Shown here: one piece after another, positions 42,463-50,358 of the stretch
Numbering within the stretch: position 1 is the stretch's first letter
Layout: each line of letters opens with the position of its first letter
NCBI RefSeq assembly: GCF_900113865.1
Contig: NZ_FOQY01000019.1
Location: forward strand, 103,623-167,622
Length of the DNA: 64,000 nucleotides
Source of the DNA: Streptosporangium canum
GTDB taxonomy: Bacteria > Actinomycetota > Actinomycetes > Streptosporangiales > Streptosporangiaceae
Reading direction: 5' to 3'
Made by a program: the position numbers and the translations under genes
Notes under the pieces: generated by a model
Told to the model about the DNA's origin: nothing
What the model saw: the letters and a program-made list of their open reading frames with translations, nothing else
Database searches by the model: none

Positions 42463-43833
42463 TCATCGCCGGCGCAGCAGCGGCAGCGCGCACGTCCCGG
42501 TGGCCAGCGCCGTGACCGCCAGGGCCACGGCGGCGCCCGTGATCGACCCCACGCTCAGATACAGCGTGCCGAACGTGGCCACGCCCACGACCTGGCCGAG
42601 CTGGGTCACCATGACGAACAGGCCGCTGGCGTCGGAGGCGTCCTCGGGCGCGACATGGGTGAGCGCGACCGCGAGCACCGGGCTGAACGCCCCGCCCAGG
42701 CCGGCCCCGGTCACCGCCAGGGCCACCCAGAGGAACGGCAGGCCGTGCCCGCCGCCGCTCAACGCCAGTGCCAGCCCCAGGTATCCCAGTGCGGCCAGGC
42801 CGAAGGAAACGATGATCATACGGCGGTGCAGGCGGCCGGGGATCCGCCGCCAGTTGAGGCTGACCACCGCGAAGGCGGCCGCGGCGGGAACGAACGTCAG
42901 GCCCGCCCGCAGCGGGCTGTCGTCCAAGGGGCCCTGCAGGTGCAGGGCGAGGGCGAACAGGAATCCGCCGTAGGTCGCCATCAGCCCGAAGACGGCCAGC
43001 GCGGAGACGACCACCCCGGGGGCCCGCAGAATTCGCACGGCCACCAGAGGCGCGGCGGCCCGCCGCTCCGTCAGCACGAAGACCCCCGCGAACGCCACGC
43101 TCGCGGCCATCGCGGCCCAGCCCCACAGCGGCCAGTTCTGCTCGTGACCCAGCACCAGCGGCACCACCAGGAGACTGACCGTCAGCGAGAGCGTGACCAG
43201 GCCGGGCAGGTCCAGCGGGCGGTGGCGCACGGGGCCGTCGGCCGGCAGCAGCCGCGCGCCCAGGACGAGCAGCCCGAGCCCGATGGGCACGTTCACCAGG
43301 AACACCGGCCGCCACGCCGTGCCGTACAGGTCGGCGGAGACCAGCACCCCGCCCAGCACCTGGCCGGCCACGGCGGCCCCCGAGATCACCGTCGCGTAGA
43401 GGCTGAGCGCGCGGGCCCGCGCGGCCCCCTCGAAATTCACCTGGATCATGCTCAGCACCTGAGGCACCATCAGCGCGGCCCCCGCGCCCTGGAGCAGCCG
43501 GAAGGCGACGAGCTGCCCTGCGGAGACGGCCAGGCCGCAGGCCAGGGAGGCGGCGGTGAAACCCGCCAGGCCGTACAGGAACAGGCGGCGACCGCCGTAC
43601 CGGCCGCCCAGCCGGGCACCGGTGATCAGCAACATGGCATAGGCGATGGTGTAGCCGGAAATGATCATCTGGAGTCCCGAGCCGGACGTGCCAAGGTCGG
43701 CGCGGATCACGGGAGAGGCGACGTTGACGATGGAGACGTCCAGGATCGCCATGAACTGCCCGGTGAGGATCACCGTCAGCAACCAGGGAACGCGGCGCAG
43801 GGCCGGAGCTTCAACAGTGGATGTCGCGGTCAT
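42463..43833 (-). CDS. DHA2-type MFS exporter
   Basis: A 456-residue transporter with about fourteen membrane spans. ILTGQFMAILDVSIVNVASP (DHA2 motif), GARLGGRYGGRRLFLYG (motif A) and FRLLQGAGAALMVPQVLSMI are typical. It exports drugs or secondary metabolites by proton antiport. ATG 43833 begins the family-like sequence; the upstream 22 in-frame residues are promoter DNA. A MmyB-type regulator diverges from it 108 bases away, so the pair is probably a resistance/export unit. Confidence 0.9.
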   Translation of the reverse strand: MTATSTVEAPALRRVPWLLTVILTGQFMAILDVSIVNVASPVIRADLGTSGSGLQMIISGYTIAYAMLLITGARLGGRYGGRRLFLYGLAGFTAASLACGLAVSAGQLVAFRLLQGAGAALMVPQVLSMIQVNFEGAARARALSLYATVISGAAVAGQVLGGVLVSADLYGTAWRPVFLVNVPIGLGLLVLGARLLPADGPVRHRPLDLPGLVTLSLTVSLLVVPLVLGHEQNWPLWGWAAMAASVAFAGVFVLTERRAAAPLVAVRILRAPGVVVSALAVFGLMATYGGFLFALALHLQGPLDDSPLRAGLTFVPAAAAFAVVSLNWRRIPGRLHRRMIIVSFGLAALGYLGLALALSGGGHGLPFLWVALAVTGAGLGGAFSPVLAVALTHVAPEDASDASGLFVMVTQLGQVVGVATFGTLYLSVGSITGAAVALAVTALATGTCALPLLRRR

Positions 43834-43854
43834 GGAGACGACTGTGGCGTCGGG

Positions 43855-43891
43855 CCGGTACCGGTAACGAGTGCCTGCCGATCCTGGTACC
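43855..43891. promoter_or_regulatory. Paired GGTACC palindromes in divergent promoter
   Basis: CCGGTACCGG (43855-43864) is a perfect palindrome; a second GGTACC lies at 43886-43891, 29 bases on. They are between the MFS and MmyB-type regulator genes, and may be its binding sites. Confidence 0.4.
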
Positions 43892-43941
43892 GACAGCACC
43901 TGGCAGACGCCTCACCCGTCGGCCAGCATGGAGGGGTGACC

Positions 43942-44805
43942 ATGACGACCCACGCGCGTGCCCGCCGAGTCGAGCTCGCGTCCTTCCTGCGCAGCCGCCG
44001 CGACCGCATCACCCCCGCCGCGGTGGGCCTGCCCCCGGGGTTGCGCCGCCGCACCCCCGGCCTGCGGCGCGAGGAGGTCGCCCTGCTCGCCGGGGTCGGC
44101 GTCACCTGGTACACCTGGCTGGAGCAGGGACGGCCGATCAACGTCAGCGCGCAGGTGCTCGACGCGATCTCCCGGACGCTCAAGCTGGACGAGGCCGAGC
44201 GCGAGCACCTCTACCGGCTCGCCGACATGCCCGCGGTGCCCGCCTCGGACGCCCACGCCGCCCTGGACCCCGAGATCCAGCGCATCCTCGACCAGCTCGG
44301 CCCGCTGCCCGCCTCCGTCTACAACAGCCGCTACGACCTGCTGGCCTGGAACGACACCTACAACGCGCTGTTCGCGAGCATGACGTCGCGGCCTTCCGAC
44401 GCCCGCAACGCGCTGTGGCAGATCTTCGTCACGAAGGAGTGCTGCAACCCGGTGGTCAACCGGCAGGAGGAGCTGCCGCAGATGGTGGCCACCCTCCGGG
44501 CGGGGTTCGGACGCCACCTGCGGGACCTCTCCTGGACCGACTTCGTCCGGCGGCTGTCGGCCGCCAGCCCGGAGTTCGCGGCCATGTGGGCCACCCACGA
44601 CGTGGCCCGGCCGGGGAGCCGTATGAAGATCTTCCAGCATTCCGCGGTCGGGCAGGTGCGCACGATCTCCACGAGCATGGCGCTGGCGTCGCCGCCGGAG
44701 ACGCGGATGGTGGTCTACACCCCCATGGACGAGGAGAGCCGCGAACGCATCGCCTGGATCCGGGCGCACCCGCATGTCCCGGCCGTGCCCCCGCACACCC
44801 ACTGA
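43942..44805 (+). CDS. XRE-family regulator with MmyB-like ligand domain
   Basis: A 287-residue regulator. The N-terminal XRE HTH reads LGFPPGL-type: GLRREEVALLAGVGVTWYTWLEQGR, then VLDAISRTLKLDEAEREHLYRLA, as in the large actinomycete MmyB-like family. The C-terminal PAS-like domain (YDLLAWNDTYNALF, WATHDVARPGSRMKIFQH) resembles the MmyB ligand-binding fold, which can bind fatty acids. ATG 43942 has GGAGG at 43930-43934. It diverges from a DHA2 exporter, its likely target. Confidence 0.9.
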   Translation: MTTHARARRVELASFLRSRRDRITPAAVGLPPGLRRRTPGLRREEVALLAGVGVTWYTWLEQGRPINVSAQVLDAISRTLKLDEAEREHLYRLADMPAVPASDAHAALDPEIQRILDQLGPLPASVYNSRYDLLAWNDTYNALFASMTSRPSDARNALWQIFVTKECCNPVVNRQEELPQMVATLRAGFGRHLRDLSWTDFVRRLSAASPEFAAMWATHDVARPGSRMKIFQHSAVGQVRTISTSMALASPPETRMVVYTPMDEESRERIAWIRAHPHVPAVPPHTH

Positions 44806-44842
44806 TCTCCCTGACCTCCGGCAGGGGATACGGCGGGAGCCC

Positions 44843-46147
44843 TCAGTGGGCGGAGACCACCCGGTGCTTGGCGAGATGGGCCAGTACGGCCTGGTTGGCC
44901 TCCCACCCGTCGGGGAACTTCACCGGCACGCCGAGCTGGACCGGCTCGGCCGAGGGATGGGCGTCCAGCAGCTCGGGGATGCCCGCCCGGGCGACCACGA
45001 CGCAGGCGTGCCGGTGGCGGGAGGCGAGCACGCACAGCCGCCCCGACTCCAGGTGGAAGGCCGTGGCGTCGCGGCGGCCGGACAGCGGGTGGAGCACGAT
45101 CGTCACGTCGTACTCCCGCCCCTGGAGGCGGTTGGCGGTGTCCACCGTGATCTCCTCCGGCACCCCGGCGGCGCGGATCGCGGCGACCTGGTCGCGGTGC
45201 GCGGCGCCGATGGCGATCCGGTCGGCCGTGACGCGGTGGCTGCCGCGTTCGGAGTGCGCGACCGGTGCCCGTTGCAGCAGCCGTACGGCCAGCACCGCCA
45301 CCGCCTGCACGGCTTCGGCGTCCGTGCGCACCGTGTGGCGGCTCGGCAGCTCATACAGCGCCCAGCCCGACGAGGCCGCCTCCTCCAGTGCGCGGTCGTA
45401 GGAGGTGCGCATGCCGTTGACGGTCAGCTCCAGCGACCGGTCCTCGTGAGCCGTCCCGGCCCGGAAGCCGGTGAACGGGTAGAACGCCTCGGAGACCACC
45501 GGCGCCGCCGAGGCGGGCAGCCGCCAGGAGACGGGCAGCCGGTGCACCGGCAGGTCGGGGTTGTGCCGCAGCAGCACCGAGACCGCGCTCTGCACCGGAT
45601 CCCACGACAGGCCCGCCCAGCGGTCGCCGTCCACGATCGAGAACGGGTCGAGCTGGCCCGGGTCGCCCACGAACAGCGACCGCTCGAACAGTGAGGCGAT
45701 GCGCAGCAGCTTGTCCGAACGCATCTGGTAGGCCTCGTCCACGATCGCCCAGGGCCAGGTCCGGTCGCCGATCCAGGCCCACTTGTCGGCGGTGGCGATC
45801 ACCACCGCCGGGTCGCCGAGGTCGGGCAGCTTGCCCGCGACCGAGACGTTGGAGTGGGCGAGGATACGGCCGGGCGTGATGTAGCCGCCGGCCGACAGAC
45901 GGCCGATCGACAGGTCGGGGTGCTCGGTCGCGAGCCGTTCCACCAGGTCGTCGACCTGCTCGTTGGTCTGCGCGACGATCATCAGCGGCTCGCCGGTCTC
46001 GGCGATGTGCCCGGCGGCCTTGACCACCAGGGTGGACTTGCCCGCCCCGGGAGGGGAGTCCACCACCACGCCCCGGTTGCGGGGCAGGTCCGCCAGGACC
46101 GCGCCGACGACGGCCGCCGCCTCCTGCTGGGGCGTCTGAGCGCTCAC
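44843..46147 (-). CDS. SF1B helicase core (UPF1/DNA2-like)
   Basis: A 434-residue ATP-dependent helicase. Motifs in order: Q-like TPQQEAAAVV (5-14), Walker A SPPGAGKST (31-39), Ia VAQTNEQVDDL, II VDEAYQ (136-141), III VGDPGQLDPF (160-169), IV-like PVSWRLPASA, V VDTANRLQGREYDVTIV and VI VLASRHRHACVVVAR. This set places it in the DNA2/UPF1/NAM7-like group of SF1B (5'-to-3' by family habit). It lacks the 1B barrel that usually precedes motif Ia. GTG 46147 overlaps the upstream stop by GTGA, with AGGAGG 7 bases before; ATG 46153 is too close to that site. It is the last gene of a four-gene operon with a Fe-S nuclease. Confidence 0.88.
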   Translation of the reverse strand: MSAQTPQQEAAAVVGAVLADLPRNRGVVVDSPPGAGKSTLVVKAAGHIAETGEPLMIVAQTNEQVDDLVERLATEHPDLSIGRLSAGGYITPGRILAHSNVSVAGKLPDLGDPAVVIATADKWAWIGDRTWPWAIVDEAYQMRSDKLLRIASLFERSLFVGDPGQLDPFSIVDGDRWAGLSWDPVQSAVSVLLRHNPDLPVHRLPVSWRLPASAAPVVSEAFYPFTGFRAGTAHEDRSLELTVNGMRTSYDRALEEAASSGWALYELPSRHTVRTDAEAVQAVAVLAVRLLQRAPVAHSERGSHRVTADRIAIGAAHRDQVAAIRAAGVPEEITVDTANRLQGREYDVTIVLHPLSGRRDATAFHLESGRLCVLASRHRHACVVVARAGIPELLDAHPSAEPVQLGVPVKFPDGWEANQAVLAHLAKHRVVSAH

Positions 46148-47613
46148 GACCATTCCTCCTGCGCGTCGTCGTCGCTGGGCACGTACTCCTCCGGCGGACC
46201 GCCGTGGGTCCACGGCGTCCGCTCGGGATCGGGGAGCGCCGCCGAGGACTGGAAGTCGTCGGTCAGCGAGGTGTAGGAGACCCGTTCGCCCGGCTCGGGC
46301 ACCGCGCCCGGGGCGGGCGTCTTCCCGCGGCCCATCCCCTTGGTGATCTTCAGAGTGATCTCGCCGTCCGCGATCTCGACGATCTCGGCGGCGTGGCCCC
46401 GCCGGTCGGGGCTGCCGACCGTGGTGCCGGCGGTCAGCCGTACCGGGTCCTCGGTCCGGACCGTGATCAGCGGGCGGAGTTTGCGTGAGCGGCCCTCGCC
46501 CTCGGTGTGCTCCGGGTCCGCGCCCGTCACCGTCCCGGAGAACGCCTCGCCGGTCAGCCGGTACTCGGCCATGACCAGTGGATCGTCGTAGGCCCGCTGC
46601 ACGTCGTAGCTCGCCCGGGCCCGCTCCAGCCCGGCCAGCCGCGCGGCGGCGCCGACCGCGCCGTCCCTGCGCGCCTGCGGCGGGCCGCCCTCGGCGATCC
46701 GCTCGGCGAACCTGGTGAACGAGCCGCGGTCGGTTTCCCAGCGGTCCTTCACCCGCCGGCCCTCGGGCAGTTCGCGCAGCAGGCGGGCCGCCCGCCACAT
46801 CAGCCGCCAGGTCGGTTCGAGCTGGGTCCGCAGCGCCTGGGTGACGCGCTCCACTGCGCGGTCGGTCGGGGCCTCCTCGTAGGCCCGTACGGCGGGACCG
46901 AGCACCTCGTTGTCGAAGCCGGGGTCGGTGGTGGGGCCGGCCGGCGGCCAGAGCAGCGGGTCCTCGGCCTCCTCGGCGGCCCGCCGGCCGCTCATCCCCG
47001 GGGGAGGGGCGATCCACCCGAGTTGCGCCGCGAGATTGGCGTCCTCCAGCCCGCTCTGCCCGGTCGCCCAGTGCATGCTCAGCGCCTCGGTCGCCACCAG
47101 CAGCAGGGAGGAGCCCGGCTGCTGCGACCGGTCGGCGAAATAGGTCAGCCACCGGCCGAGCAGCGGCACCGACGGATGCACCGGATAGGGCCCGTCGGCC
47201 CGGCGGAACCGGGTGGAACGGCCCAGCAGCGCCACGAAGGCGGCCGCCGACCGGTTGGGGACGAGGATCTGCGGCGCGTCCAGGCACCGCTCGTACGGCT
47301 CCCCGCCCTTCTTCTCGACCGTCTCGGTGGTCTTGCCGAACCCCTCGACGTACGGCAGGAGCACCTCGGCCAGGCCGGCGGCGAAGGCGAACCGCAGGTC
47401 CCGGTTGCGCGGCTGGGGGACCACCAGCAGCCGGGGGTGGTCCGGGTCGGTGCCCACCATGGCGGCCAGCGGCGCGGCCGTCTCACCGGCCAGCCTGAGC
47501 GGGATGAACACCATCGGCCGGGGGGCGAGGTGGCAGTGCCGGACCGTGGTGATCCGCTGCGCGGCCCCGTCCCGGATGGCGCGCAACTGCGCCAGGGCCG
47601 TCAGAGCGCTCAC
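46144..47613 (-). CDS. Helicase-operon protein with possible C-terminal barrel
   Basis: A 489-residue protein of unknown family. Residues 1-200 are mixed alpha/beta with no recognised motif (PRPMVFIPLRLAGETAAPL, then RLLVVPQPRNRD). The middle is helical and charged. Near residues 365-445, RPLITVRTEDPVRLTAGTTVG and HAAEIVEIADGEITLKITKG look like a small beta-barrel, as in the 1B domain of SF1B helicases. Since the next gene is an SF1B helicase that lacks that barrel and overlaps this stop codon, I infer that the two products work as one enzyme. The C-terminus is acidic (PEEYVPSDDDAQEEWS). GTG 47613 has GGAGGAGG upstream. Confidence 0.65.
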   Translation of the reverse strand: MSALTALAQLRAIRDGAAQRITTVRHCHLAPRPMVFIPLRLAGETAAPLAAMVGTDPDHPRLLVVPQPRNRDLRFAFAAGLAEVLLPYVEGFGKTTETVEKKGGEPYERCLDAPQILVPNRSAAAFVALLGRSTRFRRADGPYPVHPSVPLLGRWLTYFADRSQQPGSSLLLVATEALSMHWATGQSGLEDANLAAQLGWIAPPPGMSGRRAAEEAEDPLLWPPAGPTTDPGFDNEVLGPAVRAYEEAPTDRAVERVTQALRTQLEPTWRLMWRAARLLRELPEGRRVKDRWETDRGSFTRFAERIAEGGPPQARRDGAVGAAARLAGLERARASYDVQRAYDDPLVMAEYRLTGEAFSGTVTGADPEHTEGEGRSRKLRPLITVRTEDPVRLTAGTTVGSPDRRGHAAEIVEIADGEITLKITKGMGRGKTPAPGAVPEPGERVSYTSLTDDFQSSAALPDPERTPWTHGGPPEEYVPSDDDAQEEWS

Positions 47614-47666
47614 GTCGCCTCCTCCGCCGACTCCGCGCCGCCGTATTCGGTGGCTCGCTCGCTCAC
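47610..47666 (-). CDS. 18-residue mini-ORF coupling the helicase-operon genes
   Basis: GTG 47666, preceded by GGAGGAGACGAC, opens an 18-codon frame (VSERATEYGGAESAEEAT). Its stop overlaps the GTG 47613 start of the next gene (GTGA). The DNA around both starts is nearly the same (GGAGGAG-x-CGACGTGAGCG), so the start region looks duplicated. It could be a leader peptide or only a duplication scar. Confidence 0.3.
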   Translation of the reverse strand: MSERATEYGGAESAEEAT

Positions 47667-47721
47667 GTCGTCTCCTCCGGCTCCGCGAGCGCCGCGCCGC
47701 GGTGCCCGTCGGTCCGCGCGC

Positions 47722-48822
47722 TCAATTCAGGCACTCCTCGCGCAGGCGGTCCGCCAGGCGGAGCAGGCGGGCGACCTCCTCCTGGCCCTCGGCGGGCTCG
47801 ACGGTGCCCTCGGCCAGGCCGAGGGCCTCGGTCATCAGGGAGACGCCGCCGAGCTGGTCGCGGACCTGGCGGCCCAGCAGGTCGGTGGAGCCGCAGCCAC
47901 GGGCCTCGTCACGGCAGAACATGCACATGTCGCAGGTGGACAGGCAGTCGGGCGCGTAGCGGGCGGGCACCTGGCTCAGCGCGCCGGCCAGATCCTCCGC
48001 CGACCGGGTGGGCACGCCGTCCGGGTCGGGGGCCAGGTCGAAGGTGAGCCCCTGGGGGAGCCCTTCGAGCAGGCGGTCCACCCGGGTCATCCGGGCGAGC
48101 TGCCGCTTGAGCACGGCGAGCTGCTTGCGCACGTCCACCAGCGTCGCGGTCGGCCGGTTGGCGAAGTTCTCCGGGCAGACGAGCACCACGTCGTGGGAGA
48201 CGCGCTCGGGGTCGTGCCCGAGGTCGGCCAGGAGCGTGCGCAGCGCCAGGACGTAGACCGCGGCCTGCCTGGCCGCGGCGGCGACCTTCTCGGGCTCGGC
48301 CTGGCCGTCGATCACGCCGAACGACTTGATCTCCACGATGCGGAAGCGCCCCCCGAGCTGGAAGGCCACCACGTCGGGCTCAAGGTAGGAGGTGTGCCCG
48401 GCGATCTCCAGGCTGAACAGCGGATGGTCGTAGAAGACCGCCGCGTCGTCGTTCTCGCGCGCCGCCCGGTCGATCAGCGTCCGGGTGTGGGAGTGGCGCA
48501 GGTGGGAGCCGACGCTCTCCACGTCCTGGTAGCCGACCTGGGCGACGGGCAGGCCGAGCAGCTCGCGCAGGAGCCGCAGCAGCTCGGCGCAGCCGTTCTC
48601 CTTCACCAGCGCCTCGAACACGTTGCCACGGGTGATCGCGAACTGCGACTGGCCGAAGGGGGCCGGGAAGCCGAGGTGCCGGGCCGTACGGTCCTTGTCC
48701 ACCCCGGCGGCGTCCATCAGCGCCCGGCGGGCGCAGCCGGGGTTGGCGGCCAGCGCCGCGATGGCGCGGGCGTCGTGCGGGCGGGACGGCACCGGCCCGC
48801 GCAGCTCGTCCAGCCGGTTCAC
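47722..48822 (-). CDS. Cas4/RecB-like Fe-S nuclease
   Basis: A 366-residue PD-(D/E)XK nuclease. RecB-type motifs: Glu70 in RGNVFEAL, Asp150 in YLEPDVV, Glu164-Ile-Lys166 in RIVEIKSFG, and the QxxxY signature Q186-Y190 in RQAAVYVLAL. Cys30 plus a cluster at Cys293, Cys297, Cys300 and Cys303 (CLSTCDMCMFC) match the one-plus-three cysteine 4Fe-4S layout of Cas4, AddB and DNA2. I expect an exonuclease that processes DNA ends. GTG 48822 is chosen; GTG 48939 in frame would add 39 low-complexity residues. It sits between two uncharacterised genes in the operon that ends with an SF1B helicase. Confidence 0.85.
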   Translation of the reverse strand: MNRLDELRGPVPSRPHDARAIAALAANPGCARRALMDAAGVDKDRTARHLGFPAPFGQSQFAITRGNVFEALVKENGCAELLRLLRELLGLPVAQVGYQDVESVGSHLRHSHTRTLIDRAARENDDAAVFYDHPLFSLEIAGHTSYLEPDVVAFQLGGRFRIVEIKSFGVIDGQAEPEKVAAAARQAAVYVLALRTLLADLGHDPERVSHDVVLVCPENFANRPTATLVDVRKQLAVLKRQLARMTRVDRLLEGLPQGLTFDLAPDPDGVPTRSAEDLAGALSQVPARYAPDCLSTCDMCMFCRDEARGCGSTDLLGRQVRDQLGGVSLMTEALGLAEGTVEPAEGQEEVARLLRLADRLREECLN

Positions 48823-48958
48823 CGGCCACCCCCGGTGCGGCCGTCGCGTGCCGGGCCCCGCCGGTCCGCCGGCCGTCCCCGGCGGCGCGTGCCGCCTCCG
48901 GCCCGTACGGCGGGCCTCTCCAGTGGGCGGGTCACCCACGCCGTGCTCTGCCTGCTCA

Positions 48959-49738
48959 CTAACAGGCCCCTCTCAAGGTGCTCATCGCGGCGACGCCGAA
49001 CAGGCGCTCCACGTCCGGTAGTTGCCTGCTCGCCCGCACCGCCACCTCGGCCCGCTGCGCGGTGTCGGCGGCCCGGTGCACCTCCAGTTCGGCCCGGGCC
49101 GCGCGGATCGCGGTCGCCGGATCGGCCTGGACGAAGCCTTCGACGGCGCCGGGGATGTTCTGCGCCATCCGCGACAGCAGCCGCAGCGCGCTCGCCGGCG
49201 GCTCGGCCAGCCGGGCGAGGTGTTCGGCGATGCGCGTGGTCGAGGTGAGGAAGTCGACGCGCGGGCTCAGCGGCCCCAGCACCCGCAGCTCGGGCGCCCA
49301 GGTGCTGTCGGCGAGCAGCCCGCGGGCGGGGGAGAGCCGGTCGGTCAGCGCGGCGCACAGGTAGTAGGGGCGGGCGTAGGGATCGCTGCGGAAGGAGCGC
49401 TCCTCGTCCCTGCGCAGGCTGGTCAGCTGGGAGCCGCGCAGCGCGCCGGAGAAGAACGCGTTGTTCACCGCCACGATCAGCTTGGCCGCGGTGGGCGCGC
49501 CCAGCAGCGCCAGTGCCTGGTGCACCTGCTCCCTGATCGGCAGCAGCGAGGTCTCGGGCTCGCGGGGCGGCGGCGGGGGCTCCTCGGCGGTGATGGCCGC
49601 GTCCCATGCCTGTTCGGCCCGGCGGAGGTCTCCGCGCAGCGACCGGGCCAGCGAGTTCTCCTTCGCCTTCACCGCCCGTCGCACTTCGGCGCGGAGCTCG
49701 GCTATCCGCCGTTCCAGCGCGTCCAGTGATTCACTCAC
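48959..49738 (-). CDS. Coiled-coil protein heading the helicase-nuclease operon
   Basis: A 259-residue protein of unknown family. Residues 1-50 form a charged coiled coil (LDALERRIAELRAEVRRAVKAKENSL), then a short proline linker (EEPPPPPREPE) and a helical globular domain (PIREQVHQALALLGAPTAAKLIVAVNNAFFSG...). ALLGAPTAAKLIVAVN resembles a winged-helix opening, so DNA binding is possible. GTG 49738 starts it. It diverges by about 108 bases from a NYN-domain gene. I see no catalytic residues. Confidence 0.65.
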   Translation of the reverse strand: MSESLDALERRIAELRAEVRRAVKAKENSLARSLRGDLRRAEQAWDAAITAEEPPPPPREPETSLLPIREQVHQALALLGAPTAAKLIVAVNNAFFSGALRGSQLTSLRRDEERSFRSDPYARPYYLCAALTDRLSPARGLLADSTWAPELRVLGPLSPRVDFLTSTTRIAEHLARLAEPPASALRLLSRMAQNIPGAVEGFVQADPATAIRAARAELEVHRAADTAQRAEVAVRASRQLPDVERLFGVAAMSTLRGAC

Positions 49739-49845
49739 GGCCCGGAGCGTAACAGGAGTTCCACCAGTCTCCCTTGAATTCCAGCGAATTCCAGCATTAA
49801 AGTGCAGACCATGACCAGGTAATGCTGGGCCGAAAGGGACATTTC

Positions 49846-50292
49846 ATGCGGAACCTATCGGAAGGTCGCGCCGTCCACCTGCTGGACGTGGAGAACCTCG
49901 TAGGAAACGCGCGCCCCGCCACCGGAGACGTCCGGACCATGATGGCCCGCTACCGTGAACGCGTCCCCACCGGAGGCATGGACCAGTATGTCGCCGCGGT
50001 CAACCACGGCGCCCTGGTCCCCGTCGGCCTGGCCCTGGCCGGGATCCAGCTCCTGGTCCGCTCCGGCCGCGACGGGGCCGACGGGGCGCTGGCCGAGGTG
50101 ATCCGCCTGGACCACCTCGCCGACCGGTTCGAGCGCGTGGTCATCGGCTCCGGCGACGGCGTCTTCGCCGACTTCGCCGGCTGGCTGTCCGGGCGGGGCG
50201 TCCTGGTCGTGGTGGTCTCCCGCCCGGAGTCGCTCAACCGCCGGCTCCGCCGTACGGCGGCCCAGGTCATCTCGCTGGACCTGGCGGCCTGA
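49846..50292 (+). CDS. NYN/PIN-domain protein (putative RNase)
   Basis: A 148-residue single-domain protein of the NYN/PIN superfamily. HLLDVENLVG supplies the first acidic metal ligands, RSGRDGADGALAEVI the next, and VIGSGDGVFADFAGWLSGRGVLVVVVSRPESLNRRLRRTA the GDxDF-like strand and end. It probably cleaves RNA with Mg/Mn. ATG 49846 has AAAGGGA 7 bases before and is preferred over ATG 49822. Divergent from the helicase-nuclease operon; whether it belongs to that system or is an independent gene (NYN proteins are common in actinomycetes) cannot be decided here. Confidence 0.8.
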   Translation: MRNLSEGRAVHLLDVENLVGNARPATGDVRTMMARYRERVPTGGMDQYVAAVNHGALVPVGLALAGIQLLVRSGRDGADGALAEVIRLDHLADRFERVVIGSGDGVFADFAGWLSGRGVLVVVVSRPESLNRRLRRTAAQVISLDLAA

Positions 50293-50358
50293 TCGCCGGC
50301 GCCGCGCGGCCCGCGGGAGAGCGGCGCGCCGGGCGGCGGGGGATTATGATCTTTCTCC

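Noticed and set aside
46507..49248. 913-residue plus-strand ORF across the helicase-nuclease operon
   Set aside because: It covers two clearly coding minus-strand genes and shows no domain.
44843..49738. Assignment of the helicase operon to BREX, DISARM, RecBCD or AdnAB
   Set aside because: There is no methyltransferase, PglZ, DUF1998 or PLD protein, and the helicase is UPF1/DNA2-like rather than UvrD-like; AdnAB fuses helicase and nuclease in each chain.
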